The notes under the pieces: model-generated | Told to the model about the DNA's origin: nothing | Database searches by the model: none | The model's input: only the letters and a program-made list of their open reading frames with translations | Shown: positions 9,831-18,670 of the stretch, in pieces | How the letters are laid out: each line of letters starts with the position of its first letter | Position numbering within the stretch: the first letter of the stretch is position 1 | Position numbers and translations under genes: made by a program | DNA from: Stenotrophomonas tumulicola | GTDB taxonomy: Bacteria; Pseudomonadota; Gammaproteobacteria; Xanthomonadales; Xanthomonadaceae | Direction of reading: 5' to 3' | NCBI RefSeq assembly: GCF_014117215.1 | Contig: NZ_JACGXS010000010.1 | Coordinates: 87,123-151,122, forward strand | Length of the DNA: 64,000 nt

Positions 9831-9963
9831 ACGGCAGCACCAAGCTGCTCATCCTGTGGCTGTTCCGCTGGGAGCGTCGCAGCATGCAGACCCGGCAAAG
9901 ACGACACTCACCCGCGCTGGCCATACAGCGCTGAATCCCTGGTTCCCTGCAAGGCATCCCGAC

Positions 9964-11148
9964 ATGACCCATCTCCCCCAGCTCCGCATTCCTGCCACTT
10001 ACCTGCGTGGCGGCACCAGCAAGGGTGTCTTCTTCCGCCTGCAGGACCTGCCGACCGCAGCGCAGGTGCCCGGTACCGCGCGCGATGCGCTGCTGATGCG
10101 GGTGATCGGCTCGCCCGATCCGTACGGCAAGCACACCGATGGCATGGGCGGTGCGACATCGAGTACCAGCAAGTGCGTGATCATCTCGACGCCCTCGGTG
10201 CCGGATCACGACGTCGACTACCTGTACGGCCAGGTGTCCATCGACACGGCGTTCGTCGACTGGAGCGGCAACTGCGGCAACCTGAGCACCGCGGTCGGCC
10301 CGTTCGCGATCAGCAACGGTTTCATCGATCCGGCGCGCGTGCCGCATGACGGTGTGTGCAGCGTACGCATCTGGCAGGCCAACATCGGCAAGACCATCCT
10401 CGCGCACGTGCCGATCATCGACGGCCAGGTACAGGAGACCGGTGACTTCGAGCTGGACGGGGTGACCTTCCCGGCTGCGGAAATCCAGCTGGAATTCCTC
10501 GATCCCTCCGACGACGGCGAGGACGGGGCGATGTTTCCCACCGGCAACCTGGTCGATACGCTGGACGTGCCCGGCGTCGGCAGCTTCCAGGTGACGATGA
10601 TCACCGCCGGCATCCCGACCATCTTCCTGAATGCCGCTGACCTGGGCTACACCGGCACCGAGCTGCAGCCGGCGATCAACGACGATCGTGCTGCGCTGGA
10701 GAAATTCGAGAAGATCCGTGCCCACGGTGCGGTGCGCATGGGCTTGATCGACAGCATCGAGCTTGCCGCTACGCGCCAGCACACGCCCAAGGTCGCCATC
10801 GTCGCGCCCGCGCAGGATTACGTTTCTTCCAGCGGCAAGCAGATTGCCGCCGTCGAGATCGACCTGCATGCCCGCGCGCTGTCGATGGGAAAACTGCACC
10901 ACGCGATGATGGGCACCGCGGCAGTGGCCATCGGCACCGCGGCGGCCATCCCGGGCACCCTGGTGAACCTGGCCGCCGGTGGTGGCGCACGCGAGGCGGT
11001 GACGTTCGGGCATCCGTCGGGCACCTTGCGCGTGGGGGCCGAAGCCCGGTGCCTTGACGGCCAGTGGACAGTCACCAAGGCCATCATGAGCCGCAGCGCA
11101 CGCGTGCTGATGGAAGGGACGGTGCGCGTGCCTGCCGATACGTTGTAG
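9964..11148 (+). CDS. prpF: 2-methylaconitate cis-trans isomerase PrpF
   Basis: A 394-residue protein of the PrpF family (diaminopimelate-epimerase fold, DUF453). The N-terminus has PATYLRGGTSKGVFFRLQDLP, and GNCGNLSTAVGPF carries the conserved Cys region. It isomerises the trans-2-methylaconitate made by AcnD into the cis form. The start at 9964 follows the family; the frame is open upstream to 9793 without homology. Its TAG stop (11146-11148) is the head of a GTAG palindrome, so a repeat defines its C-terminus. Confidence 0.95.
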   Translation: MTHLPQLRIPATYLRGGTSKGVFFRLQDLPTAAQVPGTARDALLMRVIGSPDPYGKHTDGMGGATSSTSKCVIISTPSVPDHDVDYLYGQVSIDTAFVDWSGNCGNLSTAVGPFAISNGFIDPARVPHDGVCSVRIWQANIGKTILAHVPIIDGQVQETGDFELDGVTFPAAEIQLEFLDPSDDGEDGAMFPTGNLVDTLDVPGVGSFQVTMITAGIPTIFLNAADLGYTGTELQPAINDDRAALEKFEKIRAHGAVRMGLIDSIELAATRQHTPKVAIVAPAQDYVSSSGKQIAAVEIDLHARALSMGKLHHAMMGTAAVAIGTAAAIPGTLVNLAAGGGAREAVTFGHPSGTLRVGAEARCLDGQWTVTKAIMSRSARVLMEGTVRVPADTL

Positions 11149-11168
11149 CGCCGGGCCATGCCCGGCGA
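11145..11168 (+). repeat. SMAG/REP-like palindrome overlapping the prpF stop
   Basis: GTAGCGCCGGGCCATGCCCG followed by GCGA: a GTAG head and a palindrome with a CAT loop. The TAG is the prpF stop codon. The same element recurs at 12704. Confidence 0.8.
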
Positions 11169-11232
11169 ACGCAGCGGCCTCGCCTGGCGGTGATCCGCGG
11201 GGCATGACCCGACGTTACAGAGGAGATCGATG

Positions 11233-12684
11233 ATGTCCAGCAACCTCGCCCCATCCAACGACCGCGCCGCGTGGGACGCGCTGCTGGTGGACATCGTCGA
11301 CTACGTCCGCGACACCTCGATCGACTCGGCGCTGGCATATGAGACCGCGCACTACTGCCTGCTGGATACGCTGGGTTGCGGGCTGGAAGCGCTGTCCTTC
11401 CCCGCGTGCACGAAACTGCTGGGACCGCTGGTACCTGGCACCGTGGTGGAGAACGGTGCGCGGGTGCCGGGAACCGGGCACGTGCTGGATCCGGTGCAGG
11501 CGGCCTTCAATCTCGGTGCGATGGTGCGCTGGCTGGATTTCAACGACACCTGGCTGGCGGCCGAATGGGGCCATCCTTCCGACAACCTGGGCGGGATCCT
11601 GGCCGCTGCCGACTGGCTGTGCCGGTCCGGCAGGGCGTCGCTGCGCATGCGTGATGTGCTCACCGCGATGATCAAGGCTCATGAGATCCAGGGTGTACTG
11701 GCGCTGCGCAACGCATTCAACCGCGTTGGGCTGGACCACGTGCTGCTGGTGAAAGTGGCCTCCACGGCCGTGGTGGCCGGGATGCTGGGGCTGGATCGCG
11801 GGCGCATGCTCAATGCCGTGTCGCTGGCCTGGGTCGATGGGCAGGCGCTGCGCACCTACCGGCATGCGCCGAACACCGGATCGCGCAAGAGCTGGGCGGC
11901 GGGCGATGCCACCAGCCGTGCGGTCCGCCTGGCGTTGATGGCCGAAACCGGTGAGATGGGCTATCCCTCGGTGCTGAGCGCGCCCACCTGGGGCTTCCAG
12001 GACGTGTCATTGCGTGGCCAGCCGCTGCAGGTGGAGCGGGAGTTCGGCAGCTACGTGATGGAGAACGTGCTGTTCAAGATCCGCTACCCGGCCGAGTTCC
12101 ACGGGCAGACGGCGGTGGAGGCAGCGATCGCCCTGCATCGGCAGTTGCAGGCAGCGGGCAGGTCGGTGCAGGAGATCGAGCAGGTGGTGATCCGTACGCA
12201 GCAGGCCTGCGTGCGGATCATCGACAAACACGGCCCGTTGCATAACCCCGCCGATCGCGACCACTGCGTGCAATACATGGTGGCGGTCGCACTGCTGCAT
12301 GGCCGGTTGGAGGCGACTGATTACGAAGATGCGGTCGCTGCCGATCCGCGTATCGACATGCTGCGGGCGAAAATGCAGTGCGTGGAGGATCCCGGCTTCA
12401 GTGCGGATTACCTGGACCCCGGCAAGCGCAGCATCGCCAACGGCCTGGCCGTGCGTTTCGATGACGGCAGCGAATTGCCGGAAGTGGTGGTGGAATATCC
12501 GCTGGGCCATGCAAGACGTCGCAGCGAAGGCATGCCGCTGCTGCTTGAGAAGTTCCAGCGTCATGTGTCGAACCGGTTCGGCCCGGCGCAGCGACAGGAC
12601 ATCCTGGCCGCGTCGGAGGATCCGGTGGCGCTGGCGGCGATGCCGGTGCAGGACTATGTCGGCCTGTACGCCAGGGAGGGCTAG
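11233..12684 (+). CDS. prpD: 2-methylcitrate dehydratase PrpD
   Basis: A 483-residue MmgE/PrpD-family protein, the same length as the enterobacterial enzyme. It starts SSNLAPSNDRAAWD and has DYVRDTSIDSALAYETA, WLDFNDTWLAAEWGHPSDN and NAVSLAWVDGQALRTYR, typical family blocks. PrpD dehydrates 2-methylcitrate directly to cis-2-methylaconitate without a metal cofactor, so it duplicates the AcnD plus PrpF step. AGGAG at 11221-11225 is spaced better for the ATG at 11233 than for the one at 11230. Its TAG stop lies in a degenerate repeat start (GCTAGCGCCAGGCCAT). Confidence 0.93.
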   Translation: MSSNLAPSNDRAAWDALLVDIVDYVRDTSIDSALAYETAHYCLLDTLGCGLEALSFPACTKLLGPLVPGTVVENGARVPGTGHVLDPVQAAFNLGAMVRWLDFNDTWLAAEWGHPSDNLGGILAAADWLCRSGRASLRMRDVLTAMIKAHEIQGVLALRNAFNRVGLDHVLLVKVASTAVVAGMLGLDRGRMLNAVSLAWVDGQALRTYRHAPNTGSRKSWAAGDATSRAVRLALMAETGEMGYPSVLSAPTWGFQDVSLRGQPLQVEREFGSYVMENVLFKIRYPAEFHGQTAVEAAIALHRQLQAAGRSVQEIEQVVIRTQQACVRIIDKHGPLHNPADRDHCVQYMVAVALLHGRLEATDYEDAVAADPRIDMLRAKMQCVEDPGFSADYLDPGKRSIANGLAVRFDDGSELPEVVVEYPLGHARRRSEGMPLLLEKFQRHVSNRFGPAQRQDILAASEDPVALAAMPVQDYVGLYAREG

Positions 12685-12703
12685 CGCCAGGCCATAAGGA
12701 GGG

Positions 12704-12726
12704 GTAGCGCCGGGCCATGCCCGGCG
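12704..12726 (+). repeat. SMAG/REP-like palindrome after prpD
   Basis: GTAGCGCCGGGCCATGCCCG then GCG, identical in its core to the copy at 11145. It lies between prpD and the alpha-2-macroglobulin gene. Confidence 0.8.
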
Positions 12727-12791
12727 AGCGCAGCGGCATCAACGCATTGATGGTCCCCTTATACTGGCTGCCTAGATCAAGGAGTGACGAC

Positions 12792-15700
12792 ATGACCGGT
12801 CCGGCGCGGCTTCGGCATTGGGGATGGGCGGCAGCCCTGTTGGCAGCAGGCGTGCTGGGGGGATTGCCTGGGTGCAGCCGCAACGACAGCGGGCAGTTGC
12901 CGGCGGCCAGCGGCGAAGCGATCACGGCCCAGGCCGAGCAGGTGACGGAGTTCGTGCTGCTGCGGGCCTATCCTGACCAGAAGAACGACGGCCTGTCGCT
13001 GGCACTGGAATTCTCGCGCCCGCTGGTGGGCACCCAGGATTTCGACACGCTGGTGCGCTTCGAGGAGAAGGTCGGCGGCGAGGACAGCAGCTGGACCTTG
13101 TCCGATGACGGCAGGACCTTGCGCTATCCCTTCGTCGAAGCGGCCAGGGAGTACTCGCTGGTGGTGTCGGCAGACCTGCTGGCCGCCGATGGCAACCGCC
13201 TGGGCAAGGAACTGCGGCAGAAGGTCTTCAGTGGCGAACTGAAGCCGGTGGCCGGTTTTGCCTCCCAGGGCAGCGTGCTGCCGGCACGCGACAGCCGCGG
13301 CCTGCCGGTGGTATCGGTCAACGTGCCGGAAGTGGACGTGGAGTTCCTGCGCGTGCGCGAGAAGGAGCTGCCGACCTTCTTCAGCCAGTACCAGCGTGGC
13401 GGCCGCCGGGGCAGCTGGGAACTGGACAGTGATTATAGCGAACGCACGCCGATCAGCCGCCTGGCCGAGCCGGTCTACGTCAACCGCTTCATCCTGGGCG
13501 GCAAGCAGAACGAGCGCGTGCTGACCTACCTGCCGACGCAGGACATCAAGGAACTGCAGGAGCCGGGATTGTATTTCGCCGTGCTCAAGCGCACCGGCGC
13601 CTTCGACGGAGAGTTCGACACGGCGTTCTTCACCGTCAGTGACATCGGCCTGCACACCCGTGCCTACAAGGACAAGCTGTTCGTGCACACCGCATCACTG
13701 AAGGACGGTACGCCATTGAAGAAGGTGGACGTGCGCGTACTGGATGGCAAGGGCGAGGTGGTCCTGCGCGGCAGCACCGACGGCAATGGCAATGCATTGC
13801 TGGACTACACCCTGGATGCCAGCCACGTACTGGTTGCCGGCAGTGGCAAGGACACCAGCTTCCTGCCATTCAACCAGCCGGCGCTGGACCTGAGCGAGTT
13901 CGCCGTGTCCGGTCGTGACAATGCCTGGTTCGATGTCTTCGCCTGGTCCGGACGCGACCTGTACCGCCCGGGCGAGACCGTGCGGTTGTCGGCCCTGCTG
14001 CGCGACAACGACGGCAAGCCGGTTGCCGCAGGCAAGGATGGCAACGGCCAGCAGCCGGTGTTCCTGCGGCTGAAGCAACCTGACGGCAGGATATTCCGCG
14101 AAACGCGCCTGCAACCCGGGGCGCAGGGCTATTTCAGTTTCGAGCAGCTGATTCCCGCTGAGGCGCCCACCGGGCGCTGGCAGGTCGAGTTCCGCACCGA
14201 CCCGGCCAGCAAGGAAGCGATCCAGGGCATGCCCCTGCGCATCGAGGAGTTCCTGCCCGAGCGCATGAAGCTGGACCTGGACAGCCCGCAGAAGCACCTC
14301 AAGCCCGGCGACCCGCTGCGCGTGCATGTCGACGGCGCCTACCTGTATGGCGCGCCGGCCGACGGCAACCGCTTCACCGCGCGGCTGGCGGTAGCCGTGG
14401 AGCAGCAACCTGTCGAGGGCCTGCCGGGGTACTTCTTCGGCGACCCTACGGTGCAGTTGCCGCGCGAAGCCAAGGACGTGGTCGACACCGGGCTGGCGGC
14501 CAATGGCCAGTTGCGCCAGGACATCGATCTTCCTGAAGAGGCCGCCAAGGCGAAGACGCCGGTGGCCGCTGTGCTGTCCGGCAGCCTGTACGAAACCGGC
14601 GGACGCACCGTTACCCGCAGCCTGAAGCGGGTGATGTGGCCGGCACCGGCGCTGGTCGGCATACGCCCGTTGTTCGATCCGGGCGACGGCGCCGATGCCA
14701 ATGGCACGGCGCGCTTCGAGCTGCTGCGCGTGGATGCGGCCGGCACGCCGCAGCCGGCCAAGGGCATGAAGGTCACCCTGGTGCGCGAACTGCGTGATTA
14801 CCACTGGACCTTCAACGACAATCGCTGGGATTACGATTTCACCCGCCGCTTCGAGAACAAGGATACCCGTACCGTCGATGCCGGCAGCAGTGCGGTGGCC
14901 TTCGATGTCCCGGTCGAATGGGGGGAGTATCGGGTGGATGTGTTCGATCCGGCGACCGGGCTGACCAGCCGCTATCCGTTCCGCGCCGGCTGGAGCTGGG
15001 GCGATGACAATCGTGGCCTGGACGCGCGTCCGGACAAGGTCAAGCTGGCGCTGGACAAGACCGGCTACAAGGCCGGTGACATGCTGCAGGTGACGGTAAC
15101 CCCGCCGCATGCCGGGCGTGGCCTGTTGATGGTGGAGACCGACCGCATGCTGTATGTGCAGGACATCGACGCCAAGCCGGGCAGCACGTTCAGGATTCCG
15201 GTCACTGCCGACTGGGAGCGCCACGACGTCTACATCACGGCGCTGGTGTTCCGCGGTGGCAGTGCGCCCAGCAAGATCACCCCGGCGCGCGCGGTGGGCG
15301 TGGTGCACGTACCCATGGACCGCAAGTCCCGTACGGTGGCGGTTGGCCTGGTGGCGCCGAAACAGATGCGCCCCGAACAGGACCTGCCGATCACCGTCAG
15401 CGTGCCGCAGCTGGCCGGCAAGGCGGCGCACGTGACCGTATCGGCCGTGGACGTGGGCATCCTCAACATCACCCGCTTCCCGGTGCCGGATGCGGCGGCG
15501 CATTTCTTCGCGCAACGGCGCCTGGGCATCGATGCCTATGACATCTACAGCCGGGTGATCGAGAGTTTCGACGGCAGCAGCGGGAAACTGAAGTTTGGCG
15601 GCGACATGGCCCTGCAGGCGTTGCCGCAGGCCAAGCGGCCGACGGCGCGGGTGCAGACCGTGGACCTGTTCAGTGGCCCGGTGCAGCTCGATGCCGGCGG

Positions 15701-17726
15701 CAATGCGCGCGTCCGGCTGAAGGTGCCTGATTTCAACGGTACGCTGCGGGTGTCGGCGCTGGTCTATTCCGATGACCACTATGGCCGACGCGACGTGGAA
15801 ACGGTGGTGCGTGCACCGATCCTGGCCGAAGCCAGCATGCCGCGCGTGCTTGCCCCCGGTGACCGCAGTACGGTGACCCTGGATGTGCAGAACTTCACCG
15901 GCAAGCCGGGACAGTTCAACGTGCGCGTGGATGCCGAAGGCCCGTTGAGCCTGGGCGAGGGCAGTCGCAGCATGCAGTTGGCTGCCGATGCAAAGACCAC
16001 GCTGAGTTTCCCGCTCGGTGCGCGCGAAGGCCATGGCGTGGCCAGCCTGCGCGTGCGCGTGGATGGCAACGGCTTCAAGGCCGACCGCCGCTACGACCTG
16101 CCGGTACGCGCGGCATGGCCGCAGGTGTTGCGCTCCCAGGTGCGTACGCTGGATCCGCTGGCACCGGTCGCGCTGGACAGCAGTCTCGCTGACGGCCTGA
16201 TGGCCGGGTCGGTGACAGCGCGCCTGCTGGTCAGCCCGCTGCCGCCCATCCCGTTCGCCAGTGCCTTGCAAGGGGCGCTGGATTACCCATATGGCTGCGC
16301 CGAACAGACCACCAGCAAGGGCTATGCCGCATTGATCCTGGACCAGGCGACGTCGACGATGCTGGGGGCCGATGGGCTGGATGCCAAGGTGCGTCGCGAG
16401 CGCATGGAAGGGGCGTTCGGACGATTGGCCTCGATGCAGGTGGCCAACGGCAACTTCTCCATGTGGGGTGACGACGGATACGTGAATCCGTGGCTGACCC
16501 CGTACATCACCGAGTTCCTGCTCGATGCCCGCGATGCCGGCTTCGCGGTGCCGGACAACGTGCTGCAGAAGGCCCTGGCCCGGCTGGGCGAAGACCTGCT
16601 GTCCGGCGGCAACCCCTTCTATGGGCAGGACCGGCGCGACAACCTGAAGTTCGCCAACCAGGCGTATTCCGGTTACGTGCTGGCCCGGGTCAACCGCGCC
16701 CCGCTGGGCACGTTGCGGACTTTGTACGACAACGAACGTGGCAAGGCCATCGGTGGCCTGCCGCTGGTGCATCTGGGCGTAGCGCTGTCGTTGCAGGGAG
16801 ACCGCAAGCGTGGTGAGGCCGCCATCGCTGCCGGTTTCGCCAAGCCCAGCAGCGAGCGCCCGTCGTATTTCGGCGACTACGGCAGTGCCATCCGCGACGA
16901 TGCGTTGATGATCGCGCTGACCCATGAGCACAACCTGGCCAAGCCGGCCTGGGATGCCCGTTCGGTCGAACTTGGCCGTGAGCTGGATGCGCGGCGCAAC
17001 AGTGGCTGGTTGTGGCTGAGCACGCAGGAACAGGTGGCCATTGCGCGACTGGGCAAGGCACTGGCGGCGAACCAGGACAAGCTGGTGGCCGGTGAGCTGG
17101 TGATCGGGGCACGGAGCGAGGCCATCGATGGGCGCAGGCTGTTCGGCCGCAGTTTCGATGCCGCGCAGCTGGCCAGTGGCGTGCGTTTTGCGCCCACCGG
17201 CGAGCCACCAATGTTCGCCAGCATCGACGTGGCCGGCATTCCCCGCAGTGCACCCGCGCCGGACAACAGCGTGATCGGGGTGGAACGCAGCTGGTTCGGC
17301 ACCGATGGCAAGCCATGGTCGCCCCGTCCGCTGAAGGAAGGCGAGGCGCTGATCGTACGCGTCACCGTGACGTCCGACAGCAGCATGCCCGATGCGCTGC
17401 TGACCGACCTGCTGCCGGCTGGCCTGGAAATCGAGAACTTCAACCTGGGCGATGCCAAACAGTGGGCCGATGTGGTGGTCGATGGCATCGGCATCGACGA
17501 CCGCAGCAATGCGGCCGAGGTGCAGCACGAAGAATTCCGCGATGACCGTTACGTCGCCGCACTCAAGCTCTCGCGTGGCAGCAAGGCTACGGTCTTCTAC
17601 CTGGTGCGTGCGGTGACGCCGGGAACGTACATGGTGCCGCCATCACTGGTGGAAGACATGTACCGCCCGCAGCTGCGCGGCGTCGGTCGGAGCAATCCGG
17701 CGTCGATCACGGTGGTGCAGCCGTGA
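12792..17726 (+). CDS. Alpha-2-macroglobulin family lipoprotein (thioester type)
   Basis: A 1644-residue envelope protein. The N-terminus is a lipoprotein signal ending LGGLPGC, with Cys28 the lipidated residue, so it is anchored in the periplasm. MG-type beta domains fill most of the length. The thioester motif CAEQ (in PYGCAEQTTSKG, Cys1169) lies in the C-terminal third, followed by the alpha-alpha toroid. Such proteins are thought to trap invading proteases covalently and work with PBP1C, which repairs peptidoglycan; pbpC is indeed close downstream (18671). The ATG at 12792 gives the complete lipobox and has GGAG upstream. A long antisense frame (13695-17528) is a GC shadow. Confidence 0.93.
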   Translation: MTGPARLRHWGWAAALLAAGVLGGLPGCSRNDSGQLPAASGEAITAQAEQVTEFVLLRAYPDQKNDGLSLALEFSRPLVGTQDFDTLVRFEEKVGGEDSSWTLSDDGRTLRYPFVEAAREYSLVVSADLLAADGNRLGKELRQKVFSGELKPVAGFASQGSVLPARDSRGLPVVSVNVPEVDVEFLRVREKELPTFFSQYQRGGRRGSWELDSDYSERTPISRLAEPVYVNRFILGGKQNERVLTYLPTQDIKELQEPGLYFAVLKRTGAFDGEFDTAFFTVSDIGLHTRAYKDKLFVHTASLKDGTPLKKVDVRVLDGKGEVVLRGSTDGNGNALLDYTLDASHVLVAGSGKDTSFLPFNQPALDLSEFAVSGRDNAWFDVFAWSGRDLYRPGETVRLSALLRDNDGKPVAAGKDGNGQQPVFLRLKQPDGRIFRETRLQPGAQGYFSFEQLIPAEAPTGRWQVEFRTDPASKEAIQGMPLRIEEFLPERMKLDLDSPQKHLKPGDPLRVHVDGAYLYGAPADGNRFTARLAVAVEQQPVEGLPGYFFGDPTVQLPREAKDVVDTGLAANGQLRQDIDLPEEAAKAKTPVAAVLSGSLYETGGRTVTRSLKRVMWPAPALVGIRPLFDPGDGADANGTARFELLRVDAAGTPQPAKGMKVTLVRELRDYHWTFNDNRWDYDFTRRFENKDTRTVDAGSSAVAFDVPVEWGEYRVDVFDPATGLTSRYPFRAGWSWGDDNRGLDARPDKVKLALDKTGYKAGDMLQVTVTPPHAGRGLLMVETDRMLYVQDIDAKPGSTFRIPVTADWERHDVYITALVFRGGSAPSKITPARAVGVVHVPMDRKSRTVAVGLVAPKQMRPEQDLPITVSVPQLAGKAAHVTVSAVDVGILNITRFPVPDAAAHFFAQRRLGIDAYDIYSRVIESFDGSSGKLKFGGDMALQALPQAKRPTARVQTVDLFSGPVQLDAGGNARVRLKVPDFNGTLRVSALVYSDDHYGRRDVETVVRAPILAEASMPRVLAPGDRSTVTLDVQNFTGKPGQFNVRVDAEGPLSLGEGSRSMQLAADAKTTLSFPLGAREGHGVASLRVRVDGNGFKADRRYDLPVRAAWPQVLRSQVRTLDPLAPVALDSSLADGLMAGSVTARLLVSPLPPIPFASALQGALDYPYGCAEQTTSKGYAALILDQATSTMLGADGLDAKVRRERMEGAFGRLASMQVANGNFSMWGDDGYVNPWLTPYITEFLLDARDAGFAVPDNVLQKALARLGEDLLSGGNPFYGQDRRDNLKFANQAYSGYVLARVNRAPLGTLRTLYDNERGKAIGGLPLVHLGVALSLQGDRKRGEAAIAAGFAKPSSERPSYFGDYGSAIRDDALMIALTHEHNLAKPAWDARSVELGRELDARRNSGWLWLSTQEQVAIARLGKALAANQDKLVAGELVIGARSEAIDGRRLFGRSFDAAQLASGVRFAPTGEPPMFASIDVAGIPRSAPAPDNSVIGVERSWFGTDGKPWSPRPLKEGEALIVRVTVTSDSSMPDALLTDLLPAGLEIENFNLGDAKQWADVVVDGIGIDDRSNAAEVQHEEFRDDRYVAALKLSRGSKATVFYLVRAVTPGTYMVPPSLVEDMYRPQLRGVGRSNPASITVVQP

Positions 17727-17783
17727 CCACGGCTGCCACCGGGCGTTTCCGGGAAGCGCATGGGCGCCTCCCGGATGCGTTGC

Positions 17784-18569
17784 TCAGCGGGCCGCGGGTT
17801 CGTCGGCCAGGGGGCGTGCATTGAACGGCTGGATCGGCCTGGCGTTGTGGGGATAGACATGGCGCAGGGCATCGAGCTGTTCCTGGGACAGCTGCTGGGG
17901 CTCCAGCTCGATGTTCCAGAGCACGCCTTCCGAGCACGGCGGGGTGGTAAGCGAACCGGTGTATCGGACCACGCGCGAATGGTCGGGCAACAGTTTTTCC
18001 GGATTGATGCGGCTGTACAGCGAGATGGCATTGCCGGCCTGGCCCAGTTCGCCGGGGATGCGCTCGAACAGTTCCCCCAGGGCGGTGTTGGGCTCGCCGA
18101 CATCGAAGAACACCGCGACGACGGCAAGCTTGCCGTCCGCGTTGGCGTGTACCAGGTGCAGTTCCATTGCGTGCTCACGGCCATCTACCCGGTGCTCGCT
18201 GGGGGTGTGGACATGGAACTGGAGCAGGTTGAAGCGCTCGCCTTCCAGTTCGATGTAGTTGTCCTTGCCCGGCTGCGGCGTGGCCTGCAGGGTGTGCCCG
18301 TTATTGACGACATCGAAGCGTGCATACCCATAGTCGGCCGACAGCTTGCGATGCGTGCCATGCTGGATCGAGCTGCTCCACAGGTCGATGGGGGACTGCA
18401 GGTTGCCGCTGCAGGACGGCGCGAACTCGGCCCACTGCGTTGGTGCGGCGATCTGTTCGTAGCCCCAGTGCGGGGCAGGTTCGGCGGCCATGGCGCCGGG
18501 CAGGGCAAGGCAAAGGGCGGCAGAAAGCAGCGCGGCCTGGAGGCGGGGCATGCAAGCGGGGGAGGTCAT
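17784..18569 (-). CDS. Alpha-type carbonic anhydrase, periplasmic
   Basis: A 261-residue secreted protein. A signal peptide (LSAALCLALPGAMA, cut before AEPAPHWGYE) precedes an alpha-carbonic anhydrase domain. The zinc ligands are two His in QFHVHTPSEH and one in ELHLVHANADG; QSPIDL and TGSLTTPPCSEGVLW are further signatures. It hydrates CO2 to bicarbonate in the periplasm. GGAG sits six bases before the ATG at 18569, which decides that start over the ATG at 18590. It is convergent with the macroglobulin gene and divergent from pbpC, so it interrupts the usual macroglobulin-pbpC pairing. Confidence 0.93.
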   Translation of the reverse strand: MTSPACMPRLQAALLSAALCLALPGAMAAEPAPHWGYEQIAAPTQWAEFAPSCSGNLQSPIDLWSSSIQHGTHRKLSADYGYARFDVVNNGHTLQATPQPGKDNYIELEGERFNLLQFHVHTPSEHRVDGREHAMELHLVHANADGKLAVVAVFFDVGEPNTALGELFERIPGELGQAGNAISLYSRINPEKLLPDHSRVVRYTGSLTTPPCSEGVLWNIELEPQQLSQEQLDALRHVYPHNARPIQPFNARPLADEPAAR

Positions 18570-18670
18570 CGTCAGCTCCGGGAGGTTCATGGGGAAGGCC
18601 ATGTCCCCAGGCGCGGGCAGATCAGGACGCACTGGCCCAGTGATGACGTACCCGCCCCTGGAGCGTCGGC

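Noticed and set aside
4998..9907. Long antisense frames across prpB, prpC and acnD
   Set aside because: They mirror well-identified enzymes on the other strand, lack ribosome sites and give no recognisable protein.
12760..12765. TATACT as a promoter for the macroglobulin gene
   Set aside because: Good -10-like sequence but no -35 at proper spacing; not listed as a feature.
13695..17528. Very long antisense open frame (1277 codons) through the macroglobulin gene
   Set aside because: Low-complexity His/Gln/Arg-rich translation without any motif; produced by the third-position GC bias of the sense gene.
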